From Actinokineospora sp. NBRC 105648 (GTDB taxonomy: Bacteria; Actinomycetota; Actinomycetes; Mycobacteriales; Pseudonocardiaceae): 64,000 nt of DNA. Both the position numbers and the translations under genes were made by a program. Below are positions 17,245 to 27,274 of the stretch, in pieces. The notes under the pieces are model-generated. The model saw nothing but the letters and a program-made list of their open reading frames with translations, ran no database searches and was not told the DNA's origin. Where the stretch lies: positions 146,171 through 210,170 of the forward strand of contig NZ_BSTR01000009.1 in NCBI RefSeq assembly GCF_030269645.1. Direction: 5' to 3'. Positions within the stretch are counted from its first letter, which is position 1, and the number at the start of each line of letters is the position of its first letter.

Positions 17245-17718
17245 CTACTCGATCTTCGCGAGCCGGATCAGCCAGTGTTCGGAGAAGTAGCCCGGGTTGT
17301 CTTCCGCTTCGAAGATGTCTGAGTCGAGTTGGTACTCTCGTTGAATCCGCGACCTCCAGGCTCGGATGGCATACCGGCCTGGATCAATGTCGATCGCAAT
17401 GTCGTCAGGACTTCCGGGGATACCGCCGAGGAGCAATTTTCCTGTTTCGCAGGTAAGTTGGCCCTCGAACACGTCTGATTCGCGCTGGCCGTCATTGGGG
17501 AGTCTCTGCCAGTGTTCGAGCCGGACATGCGGACGAGCGAGGTCCCCTTGTGTGGTAAAGATGCCTCCACCGGGGCCGGTCACGGCTATTTTTTCAGACG
17601 CGATACTCGGTAGGTGGTCGTACGACAGGCTCGACCAGACATCGAAGAGCAGGAACTGATTGAAGTCCGACGGGGGATGGTGTTCGATGAAAGCGAGGGG
17701 TTGGACATCCTCCGACAT
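17245..17718 (-). CDS. Small acidic hypothetical protein, candidate immunity partner of the upstream secreted nuclease
   Basis: This 157-residue protein starts at ATG 17718 after GGAG six bases upstream. It is soluble and acidic, beginning MSEDVQPLAFIEHHPPSDFN, with LTCETGKLLLGGIPGSPDD and IDIDPGRYAIRAWRSR in the second half. The IxIxPGxYxIR pattern is common in small actinobacterial proteins of unknown role. It lies 76 bases downstream of the secreted NucA/NucB-like gene on the same strand. That arrangement fits a toxin-immunity pair, but nothing in the sequence proves it. No signal peptide or membrane helix is seen. Confidence 0.7.
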   Translation of the reverse strand: MSEDVQPLAFIEHHPPSDFNQFLLFDVWSSLSYDHLPSIASEKIAVTGPGGGIFTTQGDLARPHVRLEHWQRLPNDGQRESDVFEGQLTCETGKLLLGGIPGSPDDIAIDIDPGRYAIRAWRSRIQREYQLDSDIFEAEDNPGYFSEHWLIRLAKIE

Positions 17719-17794
17719 AGGTTCTCCGTACGTGACGCGGTGCGGGTAGGCGGAGACAGCCTATCCCGTTACCCGCACCGCGGCGCGCCGTACG

Positions 17795-19183
17795 CTAGTT
17801 GTAAGCGGTCACGTAGTAGTCGTCACCGTCGAGGATGTGATCTTCGGCAACGAACAGGCTCAGGCGGCTGCCTACCTTCTGGTTGTGAGAACTCAGCACG
17901 GGGCGGACCGCGTAGGTACGCAGCATGCCCTCGGTGACCGTGAACGATCCCTCGTAGGTCGTGGCGAAAGGGAATTCGTCGCAGTCGTTGGTCAGCCCAT
18001 CGGGGCGCTGTGTGTAGTTTGCTCCCCAGTGCGCCTTGCACGCCGCGACAGACTTGTTACGATTGGCGGTGCGCAAATTCGCATCGTAGAAGAGGCGCTG
18101 GATCGGTTCTGTCTTCCCGATCTTGCCCGGGATGTATTTTCCGGTGTTGCCCGGGTACGTACTCCCGATATTGTTGTGAGCATCGTAGATGAACCGGGCA
18201 GACTCGGCGATCTCGGCGTCGGCGGTGTTCAGCTTGAGCCAACCGGTCGCGGCATGGAAGACGCAGTCGCTACTCTTGGCATAGTTCGGGTTTTGTGAGC
18301 GTGCTATGTCGCATCGGAACGGTGCTGTCACGACGCCGGTCTGGGAGTAGTGGTCATACGGCCCCGGGCCGCCGTAGGTGAACACGTAGGTGCGGATCGC
18401 GTAAAATGTCCGCTTCTCCGCGTTGATTTGAACCGGTTCCGAAGCGCTCGGAGGATCTTCGCCTGAGGTCGTGATGGTAGAGGTTTGCGAGTCGGCAGCT
18501 TGCCAAGCCGAGATGGACTTCGACCAGCCAGAGCCCGGTACGCTACACTTGGCCGTTGACCCGGTGGTGATTACCTTGCTGCACTGGAATTCGACCCCGA
18601 TGTCCATGTTGACGTTGACGGTGCCGGTGAAGGTCCAGTCCCAGAACCGCGTCGTCAGGGTGAACTGGCGTGCGTTCCAGTTCATATTCCAGGTCATTGC
18701 CCACTTGGCTACGGCTCGTCCCGTCGGCAAGCAGCCCGACGCCGAGCAGTTGAAGTGGTCGACGACAATGAACTCTGAATGGCAGGCGGCGAACCGGTTC
18801 TTGTACAAGACGGGCCCGGAAAATCCGCCGAGGTAGCGGTCCACGCACTCCTGTGGTGAGATCGGATCACCGGGCGTTGCCAGCGGAGTTGCAGCGCTCG
18901 TGGCGTACCTGCCGGAATCTACCTCGTAGACCTGCTGCGGCGGGTTCACCAGTTCAGGCAGCGGTGGAAGGCCGTCGCCTGTTCGGCGTTGCGCTGACCG
19001 GGCGGGCGGCAGGCTTGGGATCGCGGCCAATGAGTCCGTTGTCATGGGGAGTGATCTCACGACCTGGTAGTTCGCTTGACCGCTTGCCTGTGCTTGCGGC
19101 AAAGCGGCAAATGTCGAGATGGCCGTAGCCGCGACGCAGAGCGAGATCGTGCGCACGGCCCAGCGCCTTCTGTTGATTTTCAT
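17795..19183 (-). CDS. Secreted protein with NucA/NucB-type deoxyribonuclease domain
   Basis: The 462-residue product starts at ATG 19183 after GAGGGGAAA. A signal peptide is evident: MKINRRRWAVRTI, a hydrophobic core, then ALPQAQA cleaved near residue 33. The middle (residues about 100-330) is a Trp- and Tyr-rich beta-type region with several paired Cys. The C-terminal 110 residues carry the NucA/NucB signature: CKAHWGANYTQRPDGLTNDC, then CDEFPFATTYEG around residues 401-412, and a final FVAEDHILDGDDYYV strand. NucA/NucB nucleases degrade DNA outside the cell. The gene precedes a small gene that may encode immunity. It could act in competition or nutrient release. Confidence 0.8.
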   Translation of the reverse strand: MKINRRRWAVRTISLCVAATAISTFAALPQAQASGQANYQVVRSLPMTTDSLAAIPSLPPARSAQRRTGDGLPPLPELVNPPQQVYEVDSGRYATSAATPLATPGDPISPQECVDRYLGGFSGPVLYKNRFAACHSEFIVVDHFNCSASGCLPTGRAVAKWAMTWNMNWNARQFTLTTRFWDWTFTGTVNVNMDIGVEFQCSKVITTGSTAKCSVPGSGWSKSISAWQAADSQTSTITTSGEDPPSASEPVQINAEKRTFYAIRTYVFTYGGPGPYDHYSQTGVVTAPFRCDIARSQNPNYAKSSDCVFHAATGWLKLNTADAEIAESARFIYDAHNNIGSTYPGNTGKYIPGKIGKTEPIQRLFYDANLRTANRNKSVAACKAHWGANYTQRPDGLTNDCDEFPFATTYEGSFTVTEGMLRTYAVRPVLSSHNQKVGSRLSLFVAEDHILDGDDYYVTAYN

Positions 19184-19417
19184 TTTCCCCTCAGAATGTT
19201 CGCGCGTCACCCGGCTGAGTGCACGCACGATTCACACTAAGGGTCGTGATCATTTTACACACTAGGGCGAATCGGTATAAATAGTTCACAGGTCATTACA
19301 TTGAGTGGCCGCTCACCGCCGAAGGGGTGTGTCCACCACCACGTGATTGCGCTAGACGCGCTGCATCGCGCCGACGGAGGCCGGTCTACACCTATGAGAA
19401 CCAACGCCTATTGGTAA
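19184..19417. promoter_or_regulatory. AT-rich promoter region of the secreted nuclease
   Basis: The interval upstream of the nuclease start is distinctly AT-rich around 19235-19300 (for example GGTATAAATAGTTC), unlike most of the window. It most likely holds the minus-strand promoter, but no -35/-10 pair can be fixed by eye. Confidence 0.35.
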
Positions 19418-19696
19418 GTGACCCCGGCCACTGCTTCAAGGCCACCCGTGACTGTGGCCACGCCACACACTCCGACGCGTCCGGGACGAGGCGTGGCCCT
19501 GTCCGGCGCATGCCTCGGCCACAGCACACTCAACTGCGTGACCCTGCCAGAAGTGGACTTGTCCGATGCCATCCTGACCGGCGCGGACTTGACTGGGGCG
19601 GATCTGACCGGCGCCAAACATGCTAATGCCAAACATGCCAATACCGTGATTGGGGGAGCGATCAGCGATTCCACCCAAAAGGGCGTGTGGTGGTGA
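19418..19696 (+). pseudogene. Pentapeptide-repeat protein fragment
   Basis: From about 19500 the frame reads VALSGACLGHSTLNCVTLPE, then VDLSDAILTGADLTGADLTG and AKHANAKHAN. The A(D/N)LxG-type five-residue register is the pentapeptide repeat that folds as a right-handed beta-helix. Only five or six full units are present and the N-terminus is Pro/Thr-rich without a clear ribosome-binding site, so this looks like the tail of a larger gene. It ends GVWW. It could be a short intact gene; I consider a remnant more likely. Confidence 0.4.
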
Positions 19697-19792
19697 CCAT
19701 CAGACATTCGTCCACCTCGGCCGCCCTCTCGGTCTGCGGATGCCCGGACCCAGTTGGCCGATTCGATGCTGGCCCGCGCCTGTTATGCGCTG

Positions 19793-20077
19793 TCACCGCG
19801 TGAGATCGGGAAGGGGACCGCGTACGTCCCATTTCAGCAGTGTCTTGCCGGTGGCGCGGTAGTGGGTCTGCTTGGCGCGTTTGCGGGTTTCGTAGTCGTC
19901 TCGGTCGTGGATCCCCCAGACCTCGAGGTAGGTCTCGGGGGTGGTGTCGAGCAGGACGAAGTCGGGGAACACCGCCCCGCTGTCGTAGTGCAGGGGCTTG
20001 AGGAAGGTGCGGCCCGCCGCGGTGAGTGCGTCGGCCGTGCGCGCCTCGTGGCCGATGGTCTCGCAATGGCCGATCAT
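19793..20077 (-). pseudogene. C-terminal fragment of a DUF1173-type protein
   Basis: The 94-residue frame reads TFLKPLHYDSGAVFPDFVLL, then ETYLEVWGIHDRDDYETRKR and HYRATGKTLLKWDV. This matches the C-terminal end of DUF1173-like proteins as I remember them, found on actinobacterial integrative and conjugative elements, which are several hundred residues long. The preceding DNA on this strand holds no matching N-terminal part in frame, so this is a truncated remnant. It supports the view that this region derives from a mobile element. Confidence 0.5.
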
Positions 20078-20886
20078 CGTGTCAGCTCCGCCAGCGGCAC
20101 CACATCGGCCTGGCGGCGCAGAGCGGCGGCCCGCTCGGCGACGGAGGTCACCAGCGGCCGTCGAGGTGGTGAGCGACGTGTGTGGTCAGCGCATCGCGCC
20201 ATGGGCCAACGCGGCCGCGGCGGCGTCGAGATCACGGTCGATCTGTCGCGCCACCGCCTCGACGCGCCGGGCGCTGTCGAGTTCGCCGAGGATGCGGACG
20301 CTGTTGTCGCGCGCGTGAGCCAGCTCCGAGCGCACGGTCGCCAATCTGGTCACCGGCACCAGCGTGGACAACCACCGCATCTGCTCCGCCTGCCCGGCGA
20401 CATCCACTACGCGCGCCCCCCGCTGCCCTCGTACTGCGGACCGCCCGATGCTCGGCCTGAAGCTCCCGGATGATCGAAGGGTGCCAGAGCGACGTGGGCG
20501 AACGACAGACGTCGAACGTTGCCAGCACCGTTTGCCCACACTGTCGATGTCCCGTGTCCGAGTCGAGCCCGGGCGACGGGGCGGCAACCGGGCCACAGTG
20601 TTCAGGTCCCTGCTGACATCCGGTGGCTCTGAACAACCGTGACGCTCCGTGTCTTGAGTCGCCGACGCGAGCACCCCCGGCGGGGCTCGGCCTCAACACC
20701 GCGGAGGTGTCCACCCGGTTCGAATGTGAGCATGCACGCCATCTGGGCGGTGCTCGGCTCCGTGGCCGCACGCCGCCTCAGCCGCCCCGGTAGACGGCGT
20801 GAACTGATGCGGATACGACATCACGAGAGGCGGTCCTACCCCGCATCACCTTTCACCCATAAAAGGACCGAAGAGTGAGGCAAAGA
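20078..20886. other. Remnant region, no confident gene
   Basis: A minus-strand frame ending at 20186 contains a helical-looking stretch (RLATVRSELAHARDNSVRIL, then VARQIDRDLDAAAAALAHG). It could be the C-terminus of a lost gene. The rest reads as low-quality sequence in all frames. Taken with the flanking DUF1173 and recombinase fragments it looks like decayed mobile-element DNA. Confidence 0.35.
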
Positions 20887-21890
20887 TCACACTTCGCCGA
20901 GGTTGAGTCCCCGGGCCTCGGCGGCGGCGCGATCGGACGCCGTGGCCCGGGTGTAGCGGTCGAGCATGTCCCTGCGAGACCAGCCCGCGATGGCCATGGC
21001 GCCGCCCTCGCTGCCGCCTGCGGCAAGCCAGCGGGTGTCCCAGGTGCCGCGTGCGGTGGGGGTGGAAGCCCTTGATCCCGGCGCGCTCCGCCCGCAGTTT
21101 CAGGGCGTGGTACATGGCGTCATAGGTGAACCCGCGGTTGCGGCGCCGAGCCACAGGGCGGGACGGCCGGCAAGGCGGTGCTGGCGACGCACCCCCAGGT
21201 AGCGGTCCACGGCGCGGCAGGCTTGTGGTCCCAACGGCACGCGGCGGCCCTTGCCCCTTGCCGGGCTCCACGACCGTGACGCCCTCACGCAGGTCGACTT
21301 GATCCAGTTGCATGCCGATCAACTCTGACGCCCCGGACGCCGGTCTCCAGCATGACCCGCACGATCGCCTCGTCGCGCCGATCCCGGTAGCCCGGTCCCT
21401 GGCAGGCCCGAACGAGGGCCTGCAACTCGTCGTCGGTGAGCGGGTTGATGACCTTGTCGTCGAGCTTGGGCTGCTTGAGGCCGAGCAGTTCGTCGCGGGG
21501 TGTCTCGCCCTCATCGGCCAGCCAGGCGGAGAACCGGCGCAGGGCCAGGTGGCGGGTGCGCGCAGTGGCAGGTTCGACGTCGGCTTCCTTGATCAAGTAC
21601 ACGATCCAGGCCCCGACGGTGGGCCGATCCACTGCAGGAAGCGTGCCGGTGCTCGCGCACCAGGTGAGGAACTGGGCCAAGCCGGTCCCGTAGCTCGTCA
21701 GCGTCTCCGCGCCCTTGCGCTCGGCGCGCAGATGCAGCAGCCACGACTCTCCGAGCGCGGCAAGGTTCTTGTGCGCGGCGAGGCGCACGAGCTCGACAGG
21801 GTCCCTGGTGGAGGTATCTCGACTAGGACCGCTGTACTTGTCCAGTGTCGGCCGCCCGACCGGCGTTTCCGCAGGTCGGACGGCCGACAC
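20887..21890 (-). pseudogene. Shattered tyrosine recombinase (phage-type integrase)
   Basis: The N-terminal half is intact in one frame: ALGESWLLHLRAERKGAETL, then YGTGLAQFLTWCASTGTLPA (core-binding domain) and RDEAIVRVMLETGVR (start of the catalytic domain). The frame then shifts near 21325; ASELIGMQLDQVDLREGV follows in a second frame, RRVPLGPQACRAVDRYLGVR in a third, and FTYDAMYHALKLRAERAGIK with FHPHRTRH back in the second. GWSRRDMLDRYTRAT, which carries the catalytic Tyr, is in yet another frame and ends at 20887. At least four frameshifts make it inactive. Its 5' end lies against the sigA terminator, marking the edge of the accessory region. Confidence 0.8.
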
Positions 21891-21893
21891 TGG
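21842..21893. terminator. Hairpin between sigA and the recombinase remnant
   Basis: Twenty-base arms (21842-21861 and 21874-21893) with a single mismatch flank a 12-base loop. It lies 8 bases beyond the sigA stop and is best read as the sigA terminator on the minus strand. The first codons of the recombinase frame fall inside it, so the element may have recombined next to or into this structure. Confidence 0.65.
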
Positions 21894-21900
21894 GGCCTTG

Positions 21901-23220
21901 CTATTCCAGGTAATCCCGCAGCACCTGCGAGCGCGACGGGTGGCGCAGCTTCGACATCGTCTTCGACTCGATCTGGCGGATCCGCTCGCGGGTGACCCCG
22001 TAGACCTGGCCGATCTCGTCCAGGGTGCGCGGCTGGCCGTCGGTGAGGCCGAAGCGCAGGCGGACCACGCCCGCCTCGCGCTCGGACAGGGTGGCCAGCA
22101 CCGACTGGAGCTGGTCCTGCAGCAGCGTGAACGACACCGCGTCCACGGCCACCACGGCCTCGGAGTCCTCGATGAAGTCGCCGAGCTGGCTGTCGCCCTC
22201 GTCACCGATGGTCTGGTCGAGCGAGATGGGCTCCCGGGCGTACTGCTGGATCTCCAGCACCTTCTCCGGGGTGATGTCCATCTCCTTGGCCAGCTCCTCC
22301 GGCGTGGGCTCGCGGCCCAGGTCCTGGAGCAGCTCGCGCTGGATGCGGCCGAGCTTGTTGATGACCTCGACCATGTGCACCGGGATGCGGATGGTGCGCG
22401 CCTGGTCGGCCATCGCGCGGGTGATCGCCTGGCGGATCCACCACGTCGCGTAGGTGGAGAACTTGTAGCCCTTGGTGTAGTCGAACTTCTCCACCGCGCG
22501 GATCAGGCCCAGGTTGCCCTCCTGGATCAGGTCCAGGAACGCCATGCCGCGGCCGGTGTAGCGCTTGGCCAGCGAGACCACCAACCGCAGGTTCGCCTCG
22601 AGCAGGTGGTTCTTGGCCCGCTCGCCGTCGCGCACGATCCAGCGCAGGTCGCGGCGCATCTGCGGCTGCAGCTTCTCGTTCTCGTCCTCGGACTTGCGCA
22701 CCCGCTCGGCGGCGTAGAGGCCCGCCTCGATCCGCTTGGCGAGCTCGACCTCCTCCTCCGCGTTGAGCAGGGCGACCTTGCCGATCTGCTTGAGGTAGGC
22801 GCGGACCGAGTCGGCCGAGGCGGTGAGCTCGGCGTCCTTGCGCGCCTGGCGCAGGGCCTCGGACTCCTCCTCGTCCCAGACGAAGTCGCCGTCCTTGCCC
22901 GACTCCTTGGGGTCCTTCTCCTCGGGCTCCTCGACCGGCTCCTCCACCGGCTCGACCTCGACCTCCTCGAGATCGGACAGGTCGGGGTTCTCCGGGTCCT
23001 CGAGCTCCTCGCCCTCGGGGCCCTCGCCCGCCTTCTTCGGCCCGGCGGCCTTGGCCCCGGCGGCCTTCTTCGGGGCGCGCGCGGCGGGCTTGGCGCCTGG
23101 CGCGCGCTTCGCCGTCGTCTTGGGAGCGCCGTTCAGCTCTTCGTCCTCGGCGCTCTTGGTCGTCTTGGCGGCGCTCGCCGACGCCGTCGAGCGTCGGGTT
23201 GCGGTTCGTGCGGCTGCCAC
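21901..23220 (-). CDS. sigA: RNA polymerase principal sigma factor (SigA/HrdB)
   Basis: The housekeeping sigma-70 directs RNA polymerase to most promoters. The N-terminal 130 residues are a low-complexity Ala/Lys then Glu-rich region. Region 1.2 begins at about [20 protein letters not shown]; region 2 has [20 protein letters not shown] and [20 protein letters not shown]. Region 3 carries [10 protein letters not shown] and region 4 [13 protein letters not shown] and [21 protein letters not shown] chose GTG 23220 (439 residues) because AAAGGG precedes it; ATG 23244 would add 8 residues without a ribosome-binding site. It starts the conserved sigA-ppgK-suhB synteny block. Confidence 0.96.
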   Translation of the reverse strand: MAAARTATRRSTASASAAKTTKSAEDEELNGAPKTTAKRAPGAKPAARAPKKAAGAKAAGPKKAGEGPEGEELEDPENPDLSDLEEVEVEPVEEPVEEPEEKDPKESGKDGDFVWDEEESEALRQARKDAELTASADSVRAYLKQIGKVALLNAEEEVELAKRIEAGLYAAERVRKSEDENEKLQPQMRRDLRWIVRDGERAKNHLLEANLRLVVSLAKRYTGRGMAFLDLIQEGNLGLIRAVEKFDYTKGYKFSTYATWWIRQAITRAMADQARTIRIPVHMVEVINKLGRIQRELLQDLGREPTPEELAKEMDITPEKVLEIQQYAREPISLDQTIGDEGDSQLGDFIEDSEAVVAVDAVSFTLLQDQLQSVLATLSEREAGVVRLRFGLTDGQPRTLDEIGQVYGVTRERIRQIESKTMSKLRHPSRSQVLRDYLE

Positions 23221-23419
23221 GTACGCCCTTTCACAACTGTCCATCACGGCGACGCCCGGGAGGTGCAAACGCCTGGTCGCCGCCGGAGTTCGGGGGAGTG
23301 CCCTGAGGCTCGTTCCGCCGCGGGCTGCGTTCCATTGTAGCGACGTACGGCGTGTCCCCGGGAAACGCCAAGGCCGAAAAGTCCTCCGGCCGGTCTTTCC
23401 CCAGGGCCACGCCCGGAAA

Positions 23420-24184
<765 letters not shown>

Positions 24185-24264
24185 CCCCGGGTCCTCTCGT
24201 ATTCGATTCAGTAGCGTCCGCGCAGACATTAGCCGCCGCCGCTGACTTGTGGTCGGATAGCCGC

Positions 24265-25062
24265 GTGGGCAGCACAGAGCAGCACCTCGCGGAGATCGCG
24301 CTGACCGTGGCCGCCGAGGCGGCCGACCTGGCCAGGACGACCCGCGGGAGCGCGATCCGCGACGTCGGCACCAAGAGCACCAGCACGGACGTGGTCACCG
24401 CCGCCGACCACGCCGCCGAGCAGCTGATCCGGGACCGGCTGGCCGCGCTGCGCCCCGGCGACGCCGTGCTCGGCGAGGAGGCAGGCGGCGCCGCGGGCAG
24501 CGGGGTCACCTGGGTCGTCGACCCGATCGACGGCACCGTCAACTACCTCTACGGCTACCCCTGGTACGCCGTCTCGGTCGCCGCCCAGGTCAACGGCGCG
24601 TCAGTCGCCGGGGCGGTCGTCGAGCCCGCGTCCGGCAGGCGGTGGACGGCCGCCCGCGGCCACGGCTCCTGGCTGGACGGCGAGCGCCTGCGGGTGTCCG
24701 CCCCCGCGGGCCTGGACGTGGCGCTGCTGGCCACCGGGTTCGCCTACGCCCCCGAGCGCCGCCGTGCCCAGGCGGCCGCGGTGGCGCGGCTGCTGGGGCG
24801 GGTGCGCGACATCCGCCGCTCCGGGTCGGCCGCGCTGGACCTGTGCGCCGTCGCGGCGGGCTGGGTGGACGCCTACTGCGAGCGCGGGCTCTCCCGCTGG
24901 GACTGGGCCGCGGGCGCGTTGATCGCCCAGGAGGCGGGCGCGGTGGTCGACCTGCCCGGGGCGGCGCCGGAGCTGGGCGCGGACGCGGTGTTCGCCGCCG
25001 CCCCGGAGATCGCGGGGCCGCTGCGCGCTGCCCTGGTGGACGCGGGGATGGGCGAGTTCTAG
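24265..25062 (+). CDS. suhB: Inositol-1-monophosphatase family protein
   Basis: The enzyme removes phosphate from inositol-1-phosphate and supplies inositol for phosphatidylinositol and mycothiol-type thiols. Metal-binding motifs are clear: LGEEAGG, then WVVDPIDGTVNYLYGYPWYA, and SRWDWAAGALIAQEAG near the C-terminus. The 265-residue product is assigned from GTG 24265 (VGSTEQHLAEIALTVAAEAA); no ribosome-binding site is evident, so the mRNA may be leaderless or the start slightly different (an upstream TTG at 24247 extends the frame). It diverges from ppgK, as in the mycobacterial gene order. Confidence 0.92.
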   Translation: MGSTEQHLAEIALTVAAEAADLARTTRGSAIRDVGTKSTSTDVVTAADHAAEQLIRDRLAALRPGDAVLGEEAGGAAGSGVTWVVDPIDGTVNYLYGYPWYAVSVAAQVNGASVAGAVVEPASGRRWTAARGHGSWLDGERLRVSAPAGLDVALLATGFAYAPERRRAQAAAVARLLGRVRDIRRSGSAALDLCAVAAGWVDAYCERGLSRWDWAAGALIAQEAGAVVDLPGAAPELGADAVFAAAPEIAGPLRAALVDAGMGEF

Positions 25063-25092
25063 CGACGGCGGGCGGAGAGCTGACCGACAGCC

Positions 25093-25794
25093 CTAGCAGC
25101 GGCCGGACCGGGCCGCGGTGATCAGTGCGCCGTCGACCGGTGCGGCGGGCGAGCCCTCGGTTTGTAAGCCGCCCTGGTCGCCGGGGTTGGACTGGGCCCA
25201 CTCGGCGAGCTGCTCGAGCACCTGCCGGGTGGCCGCCGACGGCTGCAGGTGGTCGAACTTCTGGCCCAGGGCCAGGTCGACGGTGGCGTCCTGGCGCTCG
25301 TCGCGGATCAGCTCGGCGCACGGCTCCACCAGGCTCATCGTCCTGGCCACGCCGATGCCCTGCTGGCCGAACCGGATCTGGGCCCGGCAGCTCAGCGTGC
25401 CCTTGGGGTAGAGCGTGTCGTTGTCCGGCGCGCCGACCTGGGTGAAGCCCAGGTCGCGCAGCTCCTCGGTGACCGCGCCCGCCTGCCGGTTCTGCCCGCT
25501 GGCGTTGACCACCCGCACCAGGGCGCCCGCGGCGGGCGCGGGCGGGGTGCGGTCGAGGCTGTCGGCGGGCAGCGCCTGCCCGAGCGTGGGGGCGGGCTGG
25601 CCCTCCACCGCCACCGCGGCGGGCGGCGCGGAGCACGAGATCGCCTTGCTCGCGCCCGAGTCCGTGTTGATCACGCGCAGCCACACGACCGTGGCGGCCA
25701 GTCCGAGCACGGCGATGAGGATGATCGCCGGGAGCGGTCGTCGTCTGCGGTACCGCTGGGGTTTGGGCCCCCCGGTCACATTTCCGGTCGCCAC
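25093..25794 (-). CDS. cei: Envelope integrity protein Cei
   Basis: Cei is a membrane-anchored LytR_C-domain protein needed for a sound cell envelope in mycobacteria. The 233-residue product starts at GTG 25794 after GGGAGGG. A basic cytoplasmic N-terminus (PKPQRYRRRRP) leads into one membrane helix (LPAIILIAVLGLAATVVWLR) at about residues 19-38. The extracellular part holds GALVRVVNASGQNRQAGAVT, the LytR_C fold, with RAQIRFGQQGIGVARTM and PCAELIRDERQD. Paired Cys residues in the outer domain fit an exported protein. Synteny next to suhB and DUF4193 supports the assignment. Confidence 0.88.
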   Translation of the reverse strand: MATGNVTGGPKPQRYRRRRPLPAIILIAVLGLAATVVWLRVINTDSGASKAISCSAPPAAVAVEGQPAPTLGQALPADSLDRTPPAPAAGALVRVVNASGQNRQAGAVTEELRDLGFTQVGAPDNDTLYPKGTLSCRAQIRFGQQGIGVARTMSLVEPCAELIRDERQDATVDLALGQKFDHLQPSAATRQVLEQLAEWAQSNPGDQGGLQTEGSPAAPVDGALITAARSGRC

Positions 25795-26277
25795 GCGCGG
25801 ACCCTCCCTACGGACCTCATCGGTCCACCCCCGTGGACACCTGGGCCGGGGTGTCGCCCCGGCTCGGCTGTCGTCGCTGCTCAGCCTATTCGTTTCGGAG
25901 TGGACCGCGGTATGCGGGCCAGGCGTGTCCCGAGTGTGCGCGGATCGCCGGGAGCGACGGGGTCGTGGCGGAAAGTCACTCCACTGGGCATCGCACCACG
26001 CCTGCCCGCGCGGGGCAAGCAGGATCCCCCGCCGCGCGACCCACCACCCTGCACGGACCGGTCCGAACACCCCCGCACGGGTGAGGCTGTGCACGGCCCC
26101 GTCCGGCATGGGCTACCCTCTGCCCGCTCCAGTCGCCGGACACACCCAGCGGAATCGATTCCGACGGGCCTGCGGACTGCGAGACCGCCGTCACTCGGAT
26201 GGCGGGCACAAACCGGGGCGCTGGAACGTTGACCAGCGGCACGACCCACATCCTGAAGGACCGCAGGGGTGAAGAAG
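25795..26277. promoter_or_regulatory. Divergent promoter region between cei and the DUF4193 gene
   Basis: The 483 bases contain no convincing gene. They separate divergently transcribed cei (left) and the DUF4193 gene (right), so promoters for both are expected. The DUF4193 start is preceded by AGGGG about 10 bases upstream of ATG 26278. I could not fix -35/-10 hexamers. Confidence 0.5.
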
Positions 26278-26586
26278 ATGGCGACCGACTACGACGCACC
26301 ACGGCGCAGCGAGGCCGACGACCTGGCCGAGGACTCCCTCGAGGAGCTCAAGGCCCGGCGCAACGAGAACCAGTCCGGGGTTGTCGACGTCGACGAGACC
26401 GACACGGCGGAGAGCTTCGAGCTCCCCGGCGCGGACCTGTCCGCGCTCTCGGGCGAGGACCTCACCGTGCGCGTGGTGCCCAAGCAAGCTGACGAGTTCA
26501 CCTGCTCCAAGTGCTTCCTGGTGCACCACCGCAGCAGGCTGGCAGAGGACAACGGGGGCGTCTTCGTCTGCCGCGACTGCTCTTGA
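26278..26586 (+). CDS. DUF4193 family protein with C-terminal zinc-finger-like Cys pairs
   Basis: This 102-residue acidic protein begins MATDYDAPRRSEADDLAEDS, which is nearly invariant in actinobacterial DUF4193 proteins. It continues LEELKARRNENQSGVVDVDE and ends with two Cys pairs, FTCSKCFLVHHR and VFVCRDCS, likely a zinc ribbon. An in-frame GTG at 26269 adds three residues; the ATG matches the family's start. Function is unknown. It lies in the conserved cei-DUF4193-DUF3093-dut order. Confidence 0.9.
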   Translation: MATDYDAPRRSEADDLAEDSLEELKARRNENQSGVVDVDETDTAESFELPGADLSALSGEDLTVRVVPKQADEFTCSKCFLVHHRSRLAEDNGGVFVCRDCS

Positions 26587-26635
26587 CGGGTTCCCCGGGC
26601 CGGGTCAGGCGGCCGGGGGAGTTCGACGATCGGGA

Positions 26636-26666
26636 CAGCCGGGTGGCCCAGCCGGGCACCCGGCTG
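26636..26666. terminator. Hairpin between convergent DUF4193 and DUF3093 genes
   Basis: Perfect 10-base arms CAGCCGGGTG and CACCCGGCTG enclose an 11-base loop and are followed by TTG. The position between convergent genes suits a bidirectional terminator. Confidence 0.55.
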
Positions 26667-26710
26667 TTGCTGTGCCTGCGACCGGTCCGGGCTCCCGGCT
26701 GAGCCGGTGG

Positions 26711-27250
26711 CTAGTGACCGGCTGCCTGGTGGCCGGTGGCCTGGCGACCGGCCGCGCCCGCGGTGATCGCCGCCACCAGCTCCGCCGGGTGGCGGGTGCT
26801 CAGGACCCAGTACGGCGTCGGGTCGGCCGGGTCGACCACCTGCACGCGCACCAGCGGCCCGACCCAGCCGCGGTGCAGCAGGAACGCGGCCGGGTCCAGG
26901 TTCGGGCCGAGCACCCGGCGCTTGTCCTTCGGGTCGAACGCGCTCACCTCGCCCGCGAACTCCAGCGGCAGGTGCGCGTCGGCGACCCACAGCTCACCGT
27001 CGACGACCCGCACCGGGGTGCGGCCCGCCCGCCAGAGCAGCAGCGCGGTCAACGGGATGATCAGCGCGTAGGGCAGCCAGGCGCGCACGCCCGGGTAGCC
27101 CATGTGGATCTCCGCGGCGAGCAGCCCGGCGGCCAGCAGCGGCAGTGGCCACCAGTACCAGGTCACGTGCAGCCGCTCGGCGTACCGCGCGGCAGCCGGG
27201 TAGCCGTGGTCGGACGCGGTGCCCGCGCCCGTGCCTGAGGTGTCGGTCAC
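26711..27250 (-). CDS. DUF3093 family membrane protein
   Basis: This 179-residue protein starts at GTG 27250 ([17 protein letters not shown]). Two membrane helices follow around residues 32-50 ([19 protein letters not shown]) and 57-75 ([17 protein letters not shown]). The soluble C-terminal half has [16 protein letters not shown] and [16 protein letters not shown], both characteristic of DUF3093. The last 15 residues are a Gly/His/Gln-rich tail ([11 protein letters not shown]) built from short repeats. The gene diverges from dut with only 24 bases between starts. Function is unknown. Confidence 0.88.
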   Translation of the reverse strand: MTDTSGTGAGTASDHGYPAAARYAERLHVTWYWWPLPLLAAGLLAAEIHMGYPGVRAWLPYALIIPLTALLLWRAGRTPVRVVDGELWVADAHLPLEFAGEVSAFDPKDKRRVLGPNLDPAAFLLHRGWVGPLVRVQVVDPADPTPYWVLSTRHPAELVAAITAGAAGRQATGHQAAGH

Positions 27251-27260
27251 GGGCCCAGGG

Positions 27261-27274
27261 TAGTCTCGCCGCTC
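27261..27274 (+). promoter_or_regulatory. Possible -10 element for a leaderless dut mRNA
   Basis: TAGTCT at 27261-27266 lies 8 bases before the dut GTG, and no ribosome-binding site is present. That spacing would place the transcription start at or next to the start codon. This is inference from position only. Confidence 0.35.

Noticed and set aside
20232..20771. Minus-strand frames in the remnant region near 20.5 kb as a full gene
   Set aside because: Only the last 70 codons of one frame look coding; the start region is Arg/Pro-rich and untrustworthy.
21715..23340. 541-codon plus-strand open frame over sigA
   Set aside because: Antisense shadow of the sigma factor, rich in Leu and Val from reverse-read Glu and Asp codons.
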